Position numbers and translations under genes: made by a program. Shown one piece after another: positions 1-9,601 of a stretch of DNA of 64,000 nt. Position 1 is the stretch's first letter, and each line of letters opens with the position of its first letter. Below the pieces are notes generated by a model, which was not told the DNA's origin, did not search any database, and was given only the letters and a program-made list of their open reading frames with translations. The stretch lies in the NCBI RefSeq assembly GCF_013033355.1, contig NZ_WQDY01000013.1:83313-147312 (forward strand). Direction: 5' to 3'. This stretch comes from Ruegeria lacuscaerulensis. GTDB taxonomy: Bacteria; Pseudomonadota; Alphaproteobacteria; Rhodobacterales; Rhodobacteraceae.

Positions 1-429
1 AACTATCTGTTGAAACCGGGTGCGCTGGCTTGGGCGGGCTTCCCGGATGTGGACCTGACCTTCCTTGGCCTGATCTCATATATCGGCGTGATTGCGGCGA
101 TGGTTCAGATCCTCGAGATGGTGTTGGATAAGTATTTCCCGCCGCTTTACAACGCGCTGGGGATATTCCTACCGCTGATCACGGTGAACTGCGCCATTCT
201 GGGTGGCTCGCTGTTCATGGTGGAACGCGACTATAACTTTGTTGAGGCGACGACTTATGGTCTGTCTTCGGGCTTTGGCTGGGCGCTGGCGATCACTGCG
301 ATGGCGGGCGTGCGCGAAAAGCTGAAATACTCGGACATTCCCGACGGCCTGCAAGGGCTTGGGATCACCTTCATCACCGCGGGTCTGATGGCGATGGCCT
401 TCATGTCCTTCTCGGGCGTGAAACTGTAA
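1..429 (+). CDS. nqrE: Na+-translocating NADH:quinone reductase subunit E, 5'-truncated by window edge
   Basis: This is the C-terminal part (about 142 residues) of NqrE, one of the membrane subunits of the Na+-pumping NADH:ubiquinone reductase. The reading frame is open from base 1, so the true start lies outside the window; the family is usually about 200 residues. Several hydrophobic helices are visible, and the stretch [14 protein letters not shown] with its conserved cysteine is typical of the NqrD/NqrE pair. In the known complex these two subunits form the membrane core that carries a 2Fe-2S centre. The gene ends 10 bases before nqrF, in the usual nqrE-nqrF order. Confidence 0.95.
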   Translation, partial: NYLLKPGALAWAGFPDVDLTFLGLISYIGVIAAMVQILEMVLDKYFPPLYNALGIFLPLITVNCAILGGSLFMVERDYNFVEATTYGLSSGFGWALAITAMAGVREKLKYSDIPDGLQGLGITFITAGLMAMAFMSFSGVKL

Positions 430-439
430 GGAGGGACGC

Positions 440-1663
440 ATGGAAACTTTTAGCTTAGGCGTCGTTCTTTTCACCCTGATCGTGTTGGGGCTGGTGGCCA
501 TCATCATGGCTGCGCGGTCCAAGCTGGTGTCGACCGGGAACGTGAACATCACCATCAACGGTGAGAAAACCATCTCGGTCCCTGCCGGGGGCAAGCTGCT
601 GCAAACCCTGGCGGCCGAGAAGCTGTTCGTCCCTTCTGCCTGTGGCGGCGGTGGCACCTGTGCGCAGTGTCGGGTGCGGGTGCATTCTGGCGGCGGCTCG
701 ATCCTGCCGACCGAGGAAAGCCACATCACCAAGCGCGAGGCTTCGTGCGGTGACCGTCTGTCCTGTCAGGTCGCAGTCAAGCAGGACATGGACATCGAAG
801 TCCCCGAAGAGGTCTTTGGCGTCAAGAAATGGGAATGTACCGTTCGCTCGAATGAAAACGTGGCGACCTTCATCAAGGCCCTGACGCTGGACCTGCCGGA
901 AGGCGAGGATGTGAACTTCCGCGCCGGTGGTTACATCCAGATTGAAGCCCCTGCGCACCAGTTGAAATACACCGATTTCGACGTGGAAGAGGAATACCGC
1001 GAAGATTGGGACAAGTTCAATCTGTGGCAATACGAATCCGTCGTGGCCGAACCGATTGAGCGGGCTTATTCCATGGCCAACTATCCGGATGAAAAGGGCA
1101 TGATCATGCTGAACGTCCGCGTGGCCTCGCCGCCTCCGGGGTCGGAAGGTATCCCAGCGGGTCAGATGTCGTCGTATATCTTCAACCTGAAACCAGGTGA
1201 CAAGGTCACCATCTCGGGTCCGTTTGGTGAATTCTTCGCCCGCGACACCCAAAAAGAGATGGTATTCATCGGCGGTGGCGCAGGCATGGCCCCCATGCGC
1301 AGCCATATCTTCGATCAGCTCAAGCGGTTGCAGAACCGCGATCGCAAGATCAGCTTCTGGTACGGGGCACGGTCGAAGAAAGAGATGTTCTTTGTCGAGG
1401 ATTTCGACCAACTGGCCGAAGAGTTCGACAATTTCGAATGGCATGTCGCCTTGTCGGACGCGCAGCCCGAGGACGATTGGAAAGGCTATACCGGCTTCAT
1501 CCACAACGTTCTGTTCGAGGAATACCTCAAGAACCACCCTGCGCCCGAGGATTGCGAGTTCTACATGTGTGGACCGCCGATCATGAACCAGTCGGTCATC
1601 AACATGCTGCTGGATCTGGGCGTGGACCGCGAAGACATCATGCTGGACGATTTCGGCGGATAA
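440..1663 (+). CDS. nqrF: Na+-translocating NADH:quinone reductase subunit F
   Basis: NqrF is the NADH-oxidising entry subunit of Na+-NQR, on the cytoplasmic face of the inner membrane. It has 407 residues, the family length. One N-terminal transmembrane helix (about residues 5-25) is followed by a 2Fe-2S ferredoxin domain with the cysteine pattern [12 protein letters not shown] and a later CGDRLSC, then an FAD domain with the RAYSMANYP motif, then an NADH-binding domain ([12 protein letters not shown] and the terminal CGPP region). The ATG follows a clear AGGAGGG ribosome site. A strong terminator follows immediately, so transcription of the nqr structural genes probably ends here. Confidence 0.97.
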   Translation: METFSLGVVLFTLIVLGLVAIIMAARSKLVSTGNVNITINGEKTISVPAGGKLLQTLAAEKLFVPSACGGGGTCAQCRVRVHSGGGSILPTEESHITKREASCGDRLSCQVAVKQDMDIEVPEEVFGVKKWECTVRSNENVATFIKALTLDLPEGEDVNFRAGGYIQIEAPAHQLKYTDFDVEEEYREDWDKFNLWQYESVVAEPIERAYSMANYPDEKGMIMLNVRVASPPPGSEGIPAGQMSSYIFNLKPGDKVTISGPFGEFFARDTQKEMVFIGGGAGMAPMRSHIFDQLKRLQNRDRKISFWYGARSKKEMFFVEDFDQLAEEFDNFEWHVALSDAQPEDDWKGYTGFIHNVLFEEYLKNHPAPEDCEFYMCGPPIMNQSVINMLLDLGVDREDIMLDDFGG

Positions 1664-1670
1664 GACAGGA

Positions 1671-1701
1671 AAAACCGGCGCAGGACAGCGCCGGTTTTTT
1701 T
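1671..1701. terminator. Bidirectional intrinsic terminator between nqrF and the sugar dehydrogenase
   Basis: An 11-bp perfect stem (AAAACCGGCGC at 1671-1681 and GCGCCGGTTTT at 1688-1698) with a 6-base loop is followed by a T run to 1701. The A run on the left side gives a U tract in the other direction, so it can also stop the converging gene, whose stop codon overlaps the T run. Confidence 0.9.
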
Positions 1702-2992
1702 ACAGCCGCAGGTCGCTGGCCTCTGGCGGCAGACAGGATTTGACGTCGAACAACACGCTTTGATCCTTGCCAAAGGCGCGTATCTCGGCAGGGGCGAGCG
1801 CCAGAAATTCCTGATGCGCAACCGCCAGAACGATGCCGTCATAGGCGCCGGTTTCAGGCTGCGAAGTCAATGAAATCCCATATTCCTTCTGCGCGGCATC
1901 TGCATCCGCATGGGGGTCGTGGACATCGACGGCGACGCCGTAGTCTTGCAACTCGTCAATCATATCCACCACACGCGTGTTGCGCAGGTCGGGACAGTTT
2001 TCCTTGAAGGTCAGCCCCATTACCAGAACGCGGGCGGCGGCCACATTGATCCCCTCGCGCATCATCCGCTTGACCAGTTGCGAGACCACATAGCCTCCCA
2101 TACTGTCATTTAACCTCCGCCCGGCCAGAATAATCTGCGGGTGATGGCCCACGGCCTCGGCCTTGTGGGTCAGGTAATACGGGTCTACGCCGATGCAATG
2201 CCCGCCCACCAGACCGGGGCGGAAGGGTAAAAAGTTCCACTTGGTCCCCGCGGCGCGCAGAACTGCATCGGTGTCGATATCCATCCGGCCAAAGATCATC
2301 GCCAGCTCGTTCACCAATGCGATATTCAGGTCGCGTTGGGTGTTCTCGATCACCTTTGCGGCCTCGGCGACGCGAATGCTCTCGGCCTTGTGGGTGCCCG
2401 CCGAGATGATCCGCGCATAGAGCGCATCAACCAGGTCGGCCACCTCGGGGGTCGAGCCGGACGTAACCTTGCAGATATCCGCGATCCGATGCGTCTTGTC
2501 GCCGGGGTTGATCCGCTCAGGGCTGTAGCCTGCAAAGAAATCGCGGTTGAACACCAGGCCCGAGGCGCGTTCCAACACTGGTACACAGTCTTCCTCGGTC
2601 GCGCCGGGGTAAACGGTGGATTCGTAGATCACCAGATCACCAGGTTTCAGCACGCGTCCAACCGTTTCAGACGCGCTGAGCAGCGGTGTTAAGTCAGGCT
2701 GCTTGCCCGCTGTGATCGGGGTGGGGACGGTTACGATATAGGTGTCACATTCCGCGATATCTGCCGGATCGGTGGTGAAGGACAGGCCGGTTGCGGCGCG
2801 CAGATCCTCGGGCTCGACCTCATGGGTTGCGTCCTGACCGGCGCGTAGGGCGGTTATCCGGGCTGTGTTGATGTCAAAGCCGATCACAGGGCCTATTTTG
2901 CCGAAGGCCACGGCCAGCGGCAGGCCGACATAGCCCAGTCCGATCACCGCGATCTTGCGCGCGTTGGGGTCTGCTTCAAACATCGCCGTCAT
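1700..2992 (-). CDS. Nucleotide-sugar dehydrogenase (UDP-glucose/GDP-mannose dehydrogenase family, TviB/WbpO-like)
   Basis: A 430-residue NAD-dependent dehydrogenase that oxidises the C6 hydroxyl of a UDP-hexose or UDP-N-acetylhexosamine to a uronic acid for extracellular polysaccharide. The N-terminal Rossmann fold has [14 protein letters not shown]. The catalytic-cysteine loop is [17 protein letters not shown], the variant I associate with the TviB/VipA and WbpO branch rather than UDP-glucose dehydrogenase Ugd. The start overlaps the stop of the upstream epimerase gene by four bases (ATGA), so the two are translationally coupled. Substrate cannot be settled by eye; UDP-GlcNAc or UDP-GalNAc is as likely as UDP-Glc. 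Confidence 0.88.
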   Translation of the reverse strand: MTAMFEADPNARKIAVIGLGYVGLPLAVAFGKIGPVIGFDINTARITALRAGQDATHEVEPEDLRAATGLSFTTDPADIAECDTYIVTVPTPITAGKQPDLTPLLSASETVGRVLKPGDLVIYESTVYPGATEEDCVPVLERASGLVFNRDFFAGYSPERINPGDKTHRIADICKVTSGSTPEVADLVDALYARIISAGTHKAESIRVAEAAKVIENTQRDLNIALVNELAMIFGRMDIDTDAVLRAAGTKWNFLPFRPGLVGGHCIGVDPYYLTHKAEAVGHHPQIILAGRRLNDSMGGYVVSQLVKRMMREGINVAAARVLVMGLTFKENCPDLRNTRVVDMIDELQDYGVAVDVHDPHADADAAQKEYGISLTSQPETGAYDGIVLAVAHQEFLALAPAEIRAFGKDQSVLFDVKSCLPPEASDLRL

Positions 2993-4002
2993 TTACCATG
3001 ATAGTCGCGGAACCACGCGACGAACCGGGCAATGCCCTCTTTGAAATCGGTTTGCGGGCGGTACCCTGTCAGGGATTGCAGCAGATCATTATCGGCCCAT
3101 GTCGCAGGCACATCGCCCATCTGCATGGGCATGTAGTTTCGGATAGCCTTTTTGCCCAAGGCATCCTCAACGGCCTCGATGAAGTCCATCAGCCGCACCT
3201 TGTCGCCATTGCCGATATTCACCACCCGCCAAGGCGCTGCCGGAGACAGGCTGTCGCCCTCGGCAATCTGGTCCGCACTGTCCGGGCGCTCGGGCGGCAC
3301 GTCGATCAGCAGGCGGATACCCCGCACCAGATCCTCGACATAGGTGAAGTCGCGGTACATGTCGCCGTGGTTATAGATGTCGATCGGGCGGTCATCCAGA
3401 ATGGCGTCCACAAACTTATAGAGCGCCAGATCGGGGCGGCCCCAACTGCCGTAGACAGTGAAAAAGCGGAACATCGTCGTCGGCAGGTTCCACAGATGAG
3501 CGTAGGAATGGCCCATCGCCTCATTTGCTTTCTTCGTGGCAGCGTAGATAGTCAGGGGGGTGTCGGCTTTTTCGACCTCGGTAAAGGGCATCTCTTCATT
3601 GGCACCGTAAACGGATGAGGTCGAGGCCATCAGCAGATGCGCAACTTTGTGTTCGCGGGCGACCTCCATAACGTTGAACGTGCCCACGACGTTCGAGTTG
3701 ATATAGCTGCGCGGGTCTTCCAGGCTATACCGAACCCCGGCTTGTGCGGCGAGGTGGACGATGACCTCGGGCTCGAAGTCATCGGCGATCTGTTTCAGGC
3801 GGTCGTGATTTTCCAGCAGGTCCTCGGTTGCAGAAAAGCCCGGATTTTGCAGAAGCATCTGGTGGCGGCGCTGCTTGAGGGTGACGTCGTAATAGTCGGT
3901 CATCCCGTCATAGCCGTGCACACGAAAGCCTTCGGCCAGCAAGAGCTTGGCCAGATGGAACCCGATGAACCCGGCCGTTCCGGTGACAAGAACCCGTTTC
4001 AT
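2989..4002 (-). CDS. NAD-dependent epimerase, probable UDP-glucuronate 4-epimerase
   Basis: A 337-residue short-chain dehydrogenase/reductase of the extended type. It has the N-terminal glycine motif VTGTAGFIG, the catalytic serine region MASTSSVYG, the YAATKKANE version of the YxxxK pair, and the [14 protein letters not shown] segment common in UDP-glucuronate 4-epimerases. It probably interconverts UDP-glucuronate and UDP-galacturonate for polysaccharide assembly. It is the first gene of a two-gene unit with the sugar dehydrogenase. No glycosyltransferase is next to it, so these look like precursor-supply genes for a locus elsewhere. Confidence 0.88.
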   Translation of the reverse strand: MKRVLVTGTAGFIGFHLAKLLLAEGFRVHGYDGMTDYYDVTLKQRRHQMLLQNPGFSATEDLLENHDRLKQIADDFEPEVIVHLAAQAGVRYSLEDPRSYINSNVVGTFNVMEVAREHKVAHLLMASTSSVYGANEEMPFTEVEKADTPLTIYAATKKANEAMGHSYAHLWNLPTTMFRFFTVYGSWGRPDLALYKFVDAILDDRPIDIYNHGDMYRDFTYVEDLVRGIRLLIDVPPERPDSADQIAEGDSLSPAAPWRVVNIGNGDKVRLMDFIEAVEDALGKKAIRNYMPMQMGDVPATWADNDLLQSLTGYRPQTDFKEGIARFVAWFRDYHGK

Positions 4003-4087
4003 GCAACCCTCTGTTTCATCGCCGTTTGATGCTGCATCAGGGATACTGTCACGGGGCCGAGGTCAAGGGGATTTTCGCTGCATTCGA

Positions 4088-4612
4088 TCAGCCAACAATC
4101 ATCTGTTTCATGCGAAGGGCTTCGTATTCTAGCTCTTTCAGACGAAAATGCACAACGTCGCCGATGGTGATCACACCGCGCAAGGCACCGTCAGAAAGAA
4201 CGGGCATGTGGCGAAACCGCCCCTCGGTCATGGTTTTAAGAACTTGGTTCAGCGGGTCATCAGGTGCGCAGGTTTTGACCTCACGCGTCATCAGGTCCTC
4301 GACCGATTGAGGAAGCGTCTGACCGGGGGTGTCGGCCATGCGGCGCACGATATCGCGTTCCGACAGAATGCCTTGCAGTGCGCCGTTTTGGTCTGTAACC
4401 AGAACCGCCCCGATTTTCTTTTCCTTCAGCGTGTTCACCACCGAGTGAATCGTATCGTTCGGACGCACCGAGAAGACCGCGTCGCCCTTGCCCTCAAGCA
4501 GTTTCGCCACGGTCGTCTGCGAGTGTGACAGGTTCGAGTCGACCGACTGGCTGCGAGTGCTGGTATCGGCTTTATCGCCGCGGGTCGGTGGCTGGTAAGA
4601 GCTTGGGGCCAT
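4088..4612 (-). CDS. CBS-domain-pair protein
   Basis: A 174-residue protein that is essentially a tandem pair of CBS domains (about residues 35-90 and 95-155), a fold that binds adenosine nucleotides and often regulates a partner. The segments KIGAVLVTDQNGALQGILSE and RHMPVLSDGALRGVITIGD are typical. A short polar N-terminal tail precedes the pair. The ATG at 4612 has an AGGAG site seven bases upstream; a TTG two codons earlier is possible but less well placed. There is no attached enzymatic or transport domain, so its target is unknown. Confidence 0.85.
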   Translation of the reverse strand: MAPSSYQPPTRGDKADTSTRSQSVDSNLSHSQTTVAKLLEGKGDAVFSVRPNDTIHSVVNTLKEKKIGAVLVTDQNGALQGILSERDIVRRMADTPGQTLPQSVEDLMTREVKTCAPDDPLNQVLKTMTEGRFRHMPVLSDGALRGVITIGDVVHFRLKELEYEALRMKQMIVG

Positions 4613-4664
4613 GGGCAATCTCCTTCTGCTTTGTTATTTACCTTAGCGCAGCCGAGCGACCTGT

Positions 4665-4684
4665 ATAGGGTGCAATTGCCCTAT
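4665..4684. promoter_or_regulatory. Inverted repeat between the CBS gene and the apbE side
   Basis: ATAGGG and CCCTAT form a perfect 6-bp inverted repeat with an 8-base spacer that contains GCAATTGC. It lies in the divergent space upstream of both the CBS gene and the small gene before apbE, so it could be an operator. No regulator is assigned. Confidence 0.3.
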
Positions 4685-4722
4685 CCGGGGAAAACTGCCA
4701 AAAACCAAGGATATCTGATCTT

Positions 4723-4908
4723 TTGTCCGACCTCTATTTGACACCGCCCATCGCGGCATTGATCTTTTTTGCAGTGGTGGTCTGCGGGCACAACTTTCGC
4801 ATGACATGGAAACAGCAAGCGCCGGGTTGGCAGAAGAAAGCCTGGCTGTTCGGTTTGCCTGCCGGCATTGGCCTTTTGGTTTTAGGCTTCATGCCGCTTA
4901 AACTCTGA
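4723..4908 (+). CDS. Small two-helix membrane protein, hypothetical
   Basis: A 61-residue protein that I do not recognise. It has two hydrophobic segments (about residues 9-23 and 41-58) separated by a basic, tryptophan-containing loop, which suggests a helical hairpin with the loop in the cytoplasm. The only start in frame is TTG, with a weak AAGG some twelve bases upstream, so the start and even the gene are uncertain. It sits 66 bases before apbE in the same direction. It could be a small NQR-associated membrane protein or simply an upstream frame. Confidence 0.45.
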   Translation: MSDLYLTPPIAALIFFAVVVCGHNFRMTWKQQAPGWQKKAWLFGLPAGIGLLVLGFMPLKL

Positions 4909-4974
4909 CGTTGGTTTGACTCTGATCAGAGGCGCTGGCATATGCCGGGCACGTTTTCTTAAAAGGGTGCTGTG

Positions 4975-6000
4975 ATGCGTCTTGTCCCCGTTTTGGCTGT
5001 TGCTGCGCTGGTGTCTGGCTGTTTGTTCGACAAAGAACCAGAGGTCGTGCGCCTGTCTGGCGAAACCATGGGAACGACCTTCAACATCACCGCCATCGGC
5101 GTGGACGTGGACGAAGAAGCCTTGGCAGACGCGGTCGATGAGACTCTGGCCGAGGTCAACGCCAAGATGTCCAACTGGGATCCGACTTCCGAGGTGTCCA
5201 CCTTTTCTGCGTCGGAAAGCACCGATGCCGTGGCAGTATCTGACGAATTTGCGTTGGTGATTGATGCGGCAAATGACGTGCACGAGAAATCGGGCGGCAC
5301 GTTTGACGTCACCCTTGGCCCGCTGATCGAGCTGTGGGGCTTTGGCCCGCGCAAACCCGAAGATCCAGTGCCATCGGATGTCGAAATTCAGGCCGCGTTA
5401 GACAGCGTCGGTCAGTCCCGCCTGTTGACGCTGGACCGCGAGGCTGGGACGCTGGCCAAATCGGATGCGGGTGTAGGCATCAACTTGTCGGCCATCGCCA
5501 AAGGCTATGGCATTGATGCGGTGGCCGAAACGCTGCGCGACGCCGGGATCGAGAATTACATGGTCGAGATCGGCGGCGATCTGGTTACTATGGGTCAGAA
5601 TGGCAAGAACGAGGCCTGGCGGATCGGGATCGAAAAACCTGAAACCAGCGTGCAGGCCATTCAGTTGATCGTTCAGCTTGACGATCTGGGGATGGCGACC
5701 TCGGGCGATTACAAGAACTTCTTCGAACAGGACGGCGTGCGCTATTCGCATATTATCGACCCGGTGACAGGCCGCCCGATCACGCACCGGACCACCTCGG
5801 TCACGGTGCTAGCGGAAAACGCGATGATGGCCGATGCCTGGGCCACGGCCATGTTGGCGCTGGGGCAGGAAAAAGGGCTGGAACTGGCCGAAAAGCATAA
5901 ACTTGCCGTGTATTTCATCTCGCGGGATGTGACAGGGGGCGAAGATGCCTATATCACGGTCCATAGCAGCGCGTTCAAAGACGCGTTGGGCAGCAACTGA
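4975..6000 (+). CDS. apbE: FAD:protein FMN transferase, lipoprotein
   Basis: ApbE attaches FMN covalently to threonine residues of NqrB and NqrC in the periplasm, an essential maturation step of Na+-NQR. The product (341 residues) begins with a lipoprotein signal ending in the lipobox VSGC, so it is probably anchored to the membrane. The motif GETMGTTFNIT, the GGTFDVTLGPL segment and the distal HIIDPVTGRP region are family hallmarks. The ATG at 4975 is preferred over an upstream GTG because it sits after AAAAGGG. nqrM follows 12 bases later. Unusually, minus-strand genes separate it from nqrF. Confidence 0.95.
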   Translation: MRLVPVLAVAALVSGCLFDKEPEVVRLSGETMGTTFNITAIGVDVDEEALADAVDETLAEVNAKMSNWDPTSEVSTFSASESTDAVAVSDEFALVIDAANDVHEKSGGTFDVTLGPLIELWGFGPRKPEDPVPSDVEIQAALDSVGQSRLLTLDREAGTLAKSDAGVGINLSAIAKGYGIDAVAETLRDAGIENYMVEIGGDLVTMGQNGKNEAWRIGIEKPETSVQAIQLIVQLDDLGMATSGDYKNFFEQDGVRYSHIIDPVTGRPITHRTTSVTVLAENAMMADAWATAMLALGQEKGLELAEKHKLAVYFISRDVTGGEDAYITVHSSAFKDALGSN

Positions 6001-6012
6001 CGGATACTGATC

Positions 6013-6255
6013 ATGAGCACCTTTATTCTGGCTTTCATACTGCTGGCTCTTGTGATGGTCGGCATGTCGCTGGGCGTGATGCTGATGGGCAAGACCATCA
6101 AGGGCAGCTGTGGCGGTCTGAACGCGATCTCGGGTGCGGATAAATGCGTGGTCTGTCAGAAAGATGTCGACCCGAACAGCCCGCTGCGTGATCAGTTGCA
6201 GTGCAAGCGCGCCAAGAAGATGCTGGAACAGATGGAACGCGAAGCGCAGGTGTAA
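6013..6255 (+). CDS. nqrM: Na+-NQR maturation protein NqrM (DUF539)
   Basis: An 80-residue protein with one N-terminal transmembrane helix followed by a cytoplasmic cysteine-rich segment (SCGGL, CVVCQKD, QCKRAKK). NqrM is known to be needed for building the membrane-embedded iron centre of NqrD/NqrE, with its cysteines probably delivering iron. The size and four-cysteine pattern fit the family exactly. It is the second gene of the apbE-nqrM unit. Confidence 0.95.
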   Translation: MSTFILAFILLALVMVGMSLGVMLMGKTIKGSCGGLNAISGADKCVVCQKDVDPNSPLRDQLQCKRAKKMLEQMEREAQV

Positions 6256-6320
6256 ATTCCGCTTCGCCGCTGACGCGGAATTGGGTAGCCTCAGCCCCGG
6301 ACGATCAAAGGGGCGCATCC

Positions 6321-7994
6321 GTGGCCAAAGCCAAAAACATCCTGTTCATCATGTTCGACCAGCTGCGCTGGGATTACCTGAGCTGTAACGGCCACCCGCA
6401 TCTTCACACGCCGAATATTGACCGTTTGGCGGCGCGCGGTGTGCGATTTGACGGGGCTTATATCCAATCACCCATTTGCGGCAGCTCTCGCATGTCGACC
6501 TATACCGGACGCTATGTGCATTCGCACGGTGCCTCGTGGAACGGCATCCCGCTAAAGGTCGGCGAGATGACGATGGGCGATCACCTGCGCAAGGCCGGAA
6601 TGGAGTGCTGGCTGGTCGGCAAAACTCATATGCGCGCGGATGCCGAGGGGATGGCCCGGCTGGGTCTGGAGCCTGACAGCCTGATTGGGGCCCGTGTGGC
6701 CGAATGCGGTTTTGACGTGTTCGAACGCGATGACGGGATGCTGCCCGAGGGGCCGGATGGTTATTACGATCCGGACGGCGCGAAAGAGTACAACAAGTAC
6801 CTCACTGCCAAAGGGTATGAGAGTGACAACCCGTGGCACGATTTTGCCAATTCCGGTCTGGACGCAGATGGCAACGTACTGTCTGGCTGGTTCCTGAAGC
6901 ACTCGACCGAGGCGGCAAATATCGCCGAGGAAGACAGCGAAACCCCATACCTGACCGGGCGCGGGATCGAGTTCATGGATACTCATGACGGCCCCTGGTG
7001 TTGCCATCTGAGCTTCATCAAGCCCCATTGGCCTTATATCGTGCCCGAACCCTATGCCTCGATATACGGCCCCGATGACGTGCTGCCGGTGAACCGGTCC
7101 AAGGCTGAGCGTGACAACGCACATCCCGTTCTGCGCGCTTTCATGGACACAAAGATTGGCCAGACATTCTCGCGGCAGGATGTGCGCGAGGCGGTGATCC
7201 CCGCCTACATGGGTCTGATCAAACAGGCCGACGACCAGATGGGCCGCCTGTTCGACTGGATGGAAAAAACCGGCCGGATCGAGGACACGATGATCGTGCT
7301 GACCTCGGATCACGGCGATTTTCTGGGCGATCACTGGATGGGGGAGAAGACCTTCTTCCACGACGCTTCGACCAAAGTGCCGCTGATCATCTATGATCCA
7401 TCGTCCGCCGCTGACGCCACGCGCGGCACGGCCTGTGATGCGTTGGTGGAATCCATCGATCTTGCCCCGACCTTTCTGGATGTGGCCGGTGGCGCAGATG
7501 CCTCGCATATCCTCGAAGGACATTCCCTGTTGCCGATCCTGCATGGGACACAGGCGGAAACTCCGCGGGATGTGGTGATTTGCGAATATGATTATTCGGC
7601 CTCGCCACTGGCGGAGAAACTGAATGCCTCGGTCCGCGATGCGGTGATGTTCATGGTCGCCGACAGGAAGTGGAAGCTGATCCATTGCGAGGGTGGCCAT
7701 CGTCCTTTGCTGTTTGATCTGGAAAACGATCCACAGGAATTGACCGATCTGGGCGACAGCGCCGACCACGCCGACATCATCGCGCAAATGTATGAGCATC
7801 TGTTTGCGTGGACCCGCAGGCAGTCTCAGCGCACCACGCGGTCCGAGGCGCAATTGATCGAGATGCGGACCAAAAGCCGGGGCAGGGGTGTTGTTGTCGG
7901 CATCTATGATGAAAACGACATGCCGTTGGAGTTGACGGTGAAATACCGAGGCCGCAAAGCGCGCCCGTATCGGGAGATTGTCGGCAAGGATTAA
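6321..7994 (+). CDS. Sulfatase / phosphonate monoester hydrolase family protein (alkaline phosphatase superfamily)
   Basis: A 557-residue hydrolase of the type I sulfatase fold. The metal site motifs FDQLRWD (near residue 12) and LTSDHGDFLGDH (about residue 330) are clear, and a WCCHLSFIKPHWP segment lies between them. The nucleophile site at residue 53 reads CGSSR, whereas classical formylglycine sites are C-x-P/A-x-R; the proline or alanine is missing. GTG at 6321 is chosen because AAAGGGG precedes it and because the sulfatase N-terminus (KNILFIMFDQ) begins here; an open frame further upstream overlaps nqrM. No signal peptide is seen, so it is probably cytoplasmic. Substrate is unknown: a sulfate ester, phosphonate monoester or phosphodiester. 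Confidence 0.85.
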   Translation: MAKAKNILFIMFDQLRWDYLSCNGHPHLHTPNIDRLAARGVRFDGAYIQSPICGSSRMSTYTGRYVHSHGASWNGIPLKVGEMTMGDHLRKAGMECWLVGKTHMRADAEGMARLGLEPDSLIGARVAECGFDVFERDDGMLPEGPDGYYDPDGAKEYNKYLTAKGYESDNPWHDFANSGLDADGNVLSGWFLKHSTEAANIAEEDSETPYLTGRGIEFMDTHDGPWCCHLSFIKPHWPYIVPEPYASIYGPDDVLPVNRSKAERDNAHPVLRAFMDTKIGQTFSRQDVREAVIPAYMGLIKQADDQMGRLFDWMEKTGRIEDTMIVLTSDHGDFLGDHWMGEKTFFHDASTKVPLIIYDPSSAADATRGTACDALVESIDLAPTFLDVAGGADASHILEGHSLLPILHGTQAETPRDVVICEYDYSASPLAEKLNASVRDAVMFMVADRKWKLIHCEGGHRPLLFDLENDPQELTDLGDSADHADIIAQMYEHLFAWTRRQSQRTTRSEAQLIEMRTKSRGRGVVVGIYDENDMPLELTVKYRGRKARPYREIVGKD

Positions 7995-8083
7995 ATTCAC
8001 CGCGTCTACGCCAAAAGGCGGTTCACCCGGCGTCGGCCAAGGGGTAAAAGGTCAGGCAAGAGCAGCAATCCCGGAGAGTCCGA

Positions 8084-9601
8084 ATGACCGCGCCCAAACC
8101 TGTCGTCCTGTGCATTCTTGATGGTTGGGGTCTGTCCGAGGACACCAAGGCCAATGCCCCCTATCTGGCGCAGACCCCGACATTCGACGCAATCATGGCG
8201 CGGGGGCCGCACGCGCAGCTGATCACACACGGGCCTGACGTGGGTTTGCCCAGCGGTCAGATGGGTAATTCCGAGGTCGGCCATACCAATATTGGCGCAG
8301 GCCGCGTGGTGGCGATGGATCTTGGGCAGATTGATCTGGCGATCGAGGATGGGACATTTTTTGACAACGCGGCCCTTCAGGATTTCATCGCTAACGTTAG
8401 GGCGGCGAATGGAACTGCGCATTTGATGGGTTTGGTCTCGGATGGCGGCGTGCATGGGCACCTAAACCACATCGTCGCGGCGGCCAAGGCGATCACAGAT
8501 GCGGGCGTGCCCGTGGCGCTTCACGCGGTGACCGATGGCAGGGACGTGGCGCCCAAATCGGCTTTCACATATATCGCCGAGCTGGAAGAGCGTCTGCCCA
8601 AAGGCGCACGCATCGTCACCGTCAGCGGGCGCTATTTTGCGATGGACCGCGACAATCGGTGGGAGCGTGTCAGCGAAGCCTATGCTGCCATGATCAACGG
8701 GCAGGGGCGGGCGGCGAGCACGGCGCATGGGGCCATCGACCACGCCTACAATCAGTCGGAAACCGATGAATTCATCGTGCCAACGGTGCTGGAGGGGTTC
8801 GACAGGGTGAACGATGGCGACGGGTTCTTCTGCCTGAACTTCCGCGCCGACCGCGCCCGCGAAATCCTGCGCGCGATTGGCGAGCCGGGTTTTGCCGATT
8901 TCGACACCGGGCCGCGTCCGCATCTGTCGGCTTTGCTGGGAATGGTGGAATATTCAGACGGCCACAACGCCTATATGACCACTGTATTCCCCAAGCGAGA
9001 CATTGTGAACACCCTCGGTGAATGGGTGGCCAAACAAGGTCTGCGTCAGTTCCGTTTGGCCGAGACCGAGAAATACCCCCATGTCACCTTCTTCCTGAAC
9101 GGCGGCAAAGAAACCCCTGAAGTGGACGAGGACCGCTTCATGCCCAAATCGCCCAAAGTCGCTACTTATGATTTGCAGCCCGAGATGTCATCGGCCGAGG
9201 TGACAGCGAAATTTGTTGAGGCGATTGAGGCCGGGTATGACCTGATCGTCACCAACTATGCCAACCCGGATATGGTCGGCCATACCGGCGATCTGCAGGC
9301 GGCGATCAAGGCGTGTGAGGCGGTGGATCAGGGGCTGGCGCAGGTGATCGAGGCGCTGAACAAGGCAGGGGGTGCGATGATCGTGACCGCCGACCACGGC
9401 AACTGTGAAATGATGTTCGACCCCGAAACCGGCGGACCGCACACGGCGCATACGCTGAATCCGGTGCCCGTGGCCCTGGTTGGTGGTCCTGAGGGCGCGG
9501 CTTTGCGCGACGGACGCCTGTCCGATTTGGCCCCCACTTTGCTAAACCTGATGGGGTTGGACCAACCGCCGGAAATGACTGGGCAGAGCCTGCTGTCATG
9601 A
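8084..9601 (+). CDS. gpmI: 2,3-bisphosphoglycerate-independent phosphoglycerate mutase
   Basis: This 505-residue cytoplasmic enzyme of glycolysis and gluconeogenesis interconverts 3- and 2-phosphoglycerate using a Mn-bound phosphoserine. The N-terminus CILDGWGLSE, the phosphorylated serine in QMGNSEVGHTNIGAGR, and the distal TADHGNCE and GGPHTAHT metal-binding segments are all present. Length matches the family. Its stop codon overlaps the start of the next gene (ATGA), so it is coupled to the EnvC-like gene, an arrangement I recall from other alphaproteobacteria. Confidence 0.97.
   Translation: MTAPKPVVLCILDGWGLSEDTKANAPYLAQTPTFDAIMARGPHAQLITHGPDVGLPSGQMGNSEVGHTNIGAGRVVAMDLGQIDLAIEDGTFFDNAALQDFIANVRAANGTAHLMGLVSDGGVHGHLNHIVAAAKAITDAGVPVALHAVTDGRDVAPKSAFTYIAELEERLPKGARIVTVSGRYFAMDRDNRWERVSEAYAAMINGQGRAASTAHGAIDHAYNQSETDEFIVPTVLEGFDRVNDGDGFFCLNFRADRAREILRAIGEPGFADFDTGPRPHLSALLGMVEYSDGHNAYMTTVFPKRDIVNTLGEWVAKQGLRQFRLAETEKYPHVTFFLNGGKETPEVDEDRFMPKSPKVATYDLQPEMSSAEVTAKFVEAIEAGYDLIVTNYANPDMVGHTGDLQAAIKACEAVDQGLAQVIEALNKAGGAMIVTADHGNCEMMFDPETGGPHTAHTLNPVPVALVGGPEGAALRDGRLSDLAPTLLNLMGLDQPPEMTGQSLLS

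Noticed and set aside
455..1537. Open antisense frame of 360 codons opposite nqrF
   Set aside because: It is the shadow of a high-G+C gene whose own domains are clear.
6552..8000. Open antisense frame of 482 codons opposite the sulfatase-family gene
   Set aside because: No start signal, no recognisable domain, and full overlap with a well-supported gene.
8000..8083. Riboswitch or leader upstream of gpmI
   Set aside because: Only 89 bases with no recognisable aptamer pattern; a GGAG ribosome site explains the conserved part.
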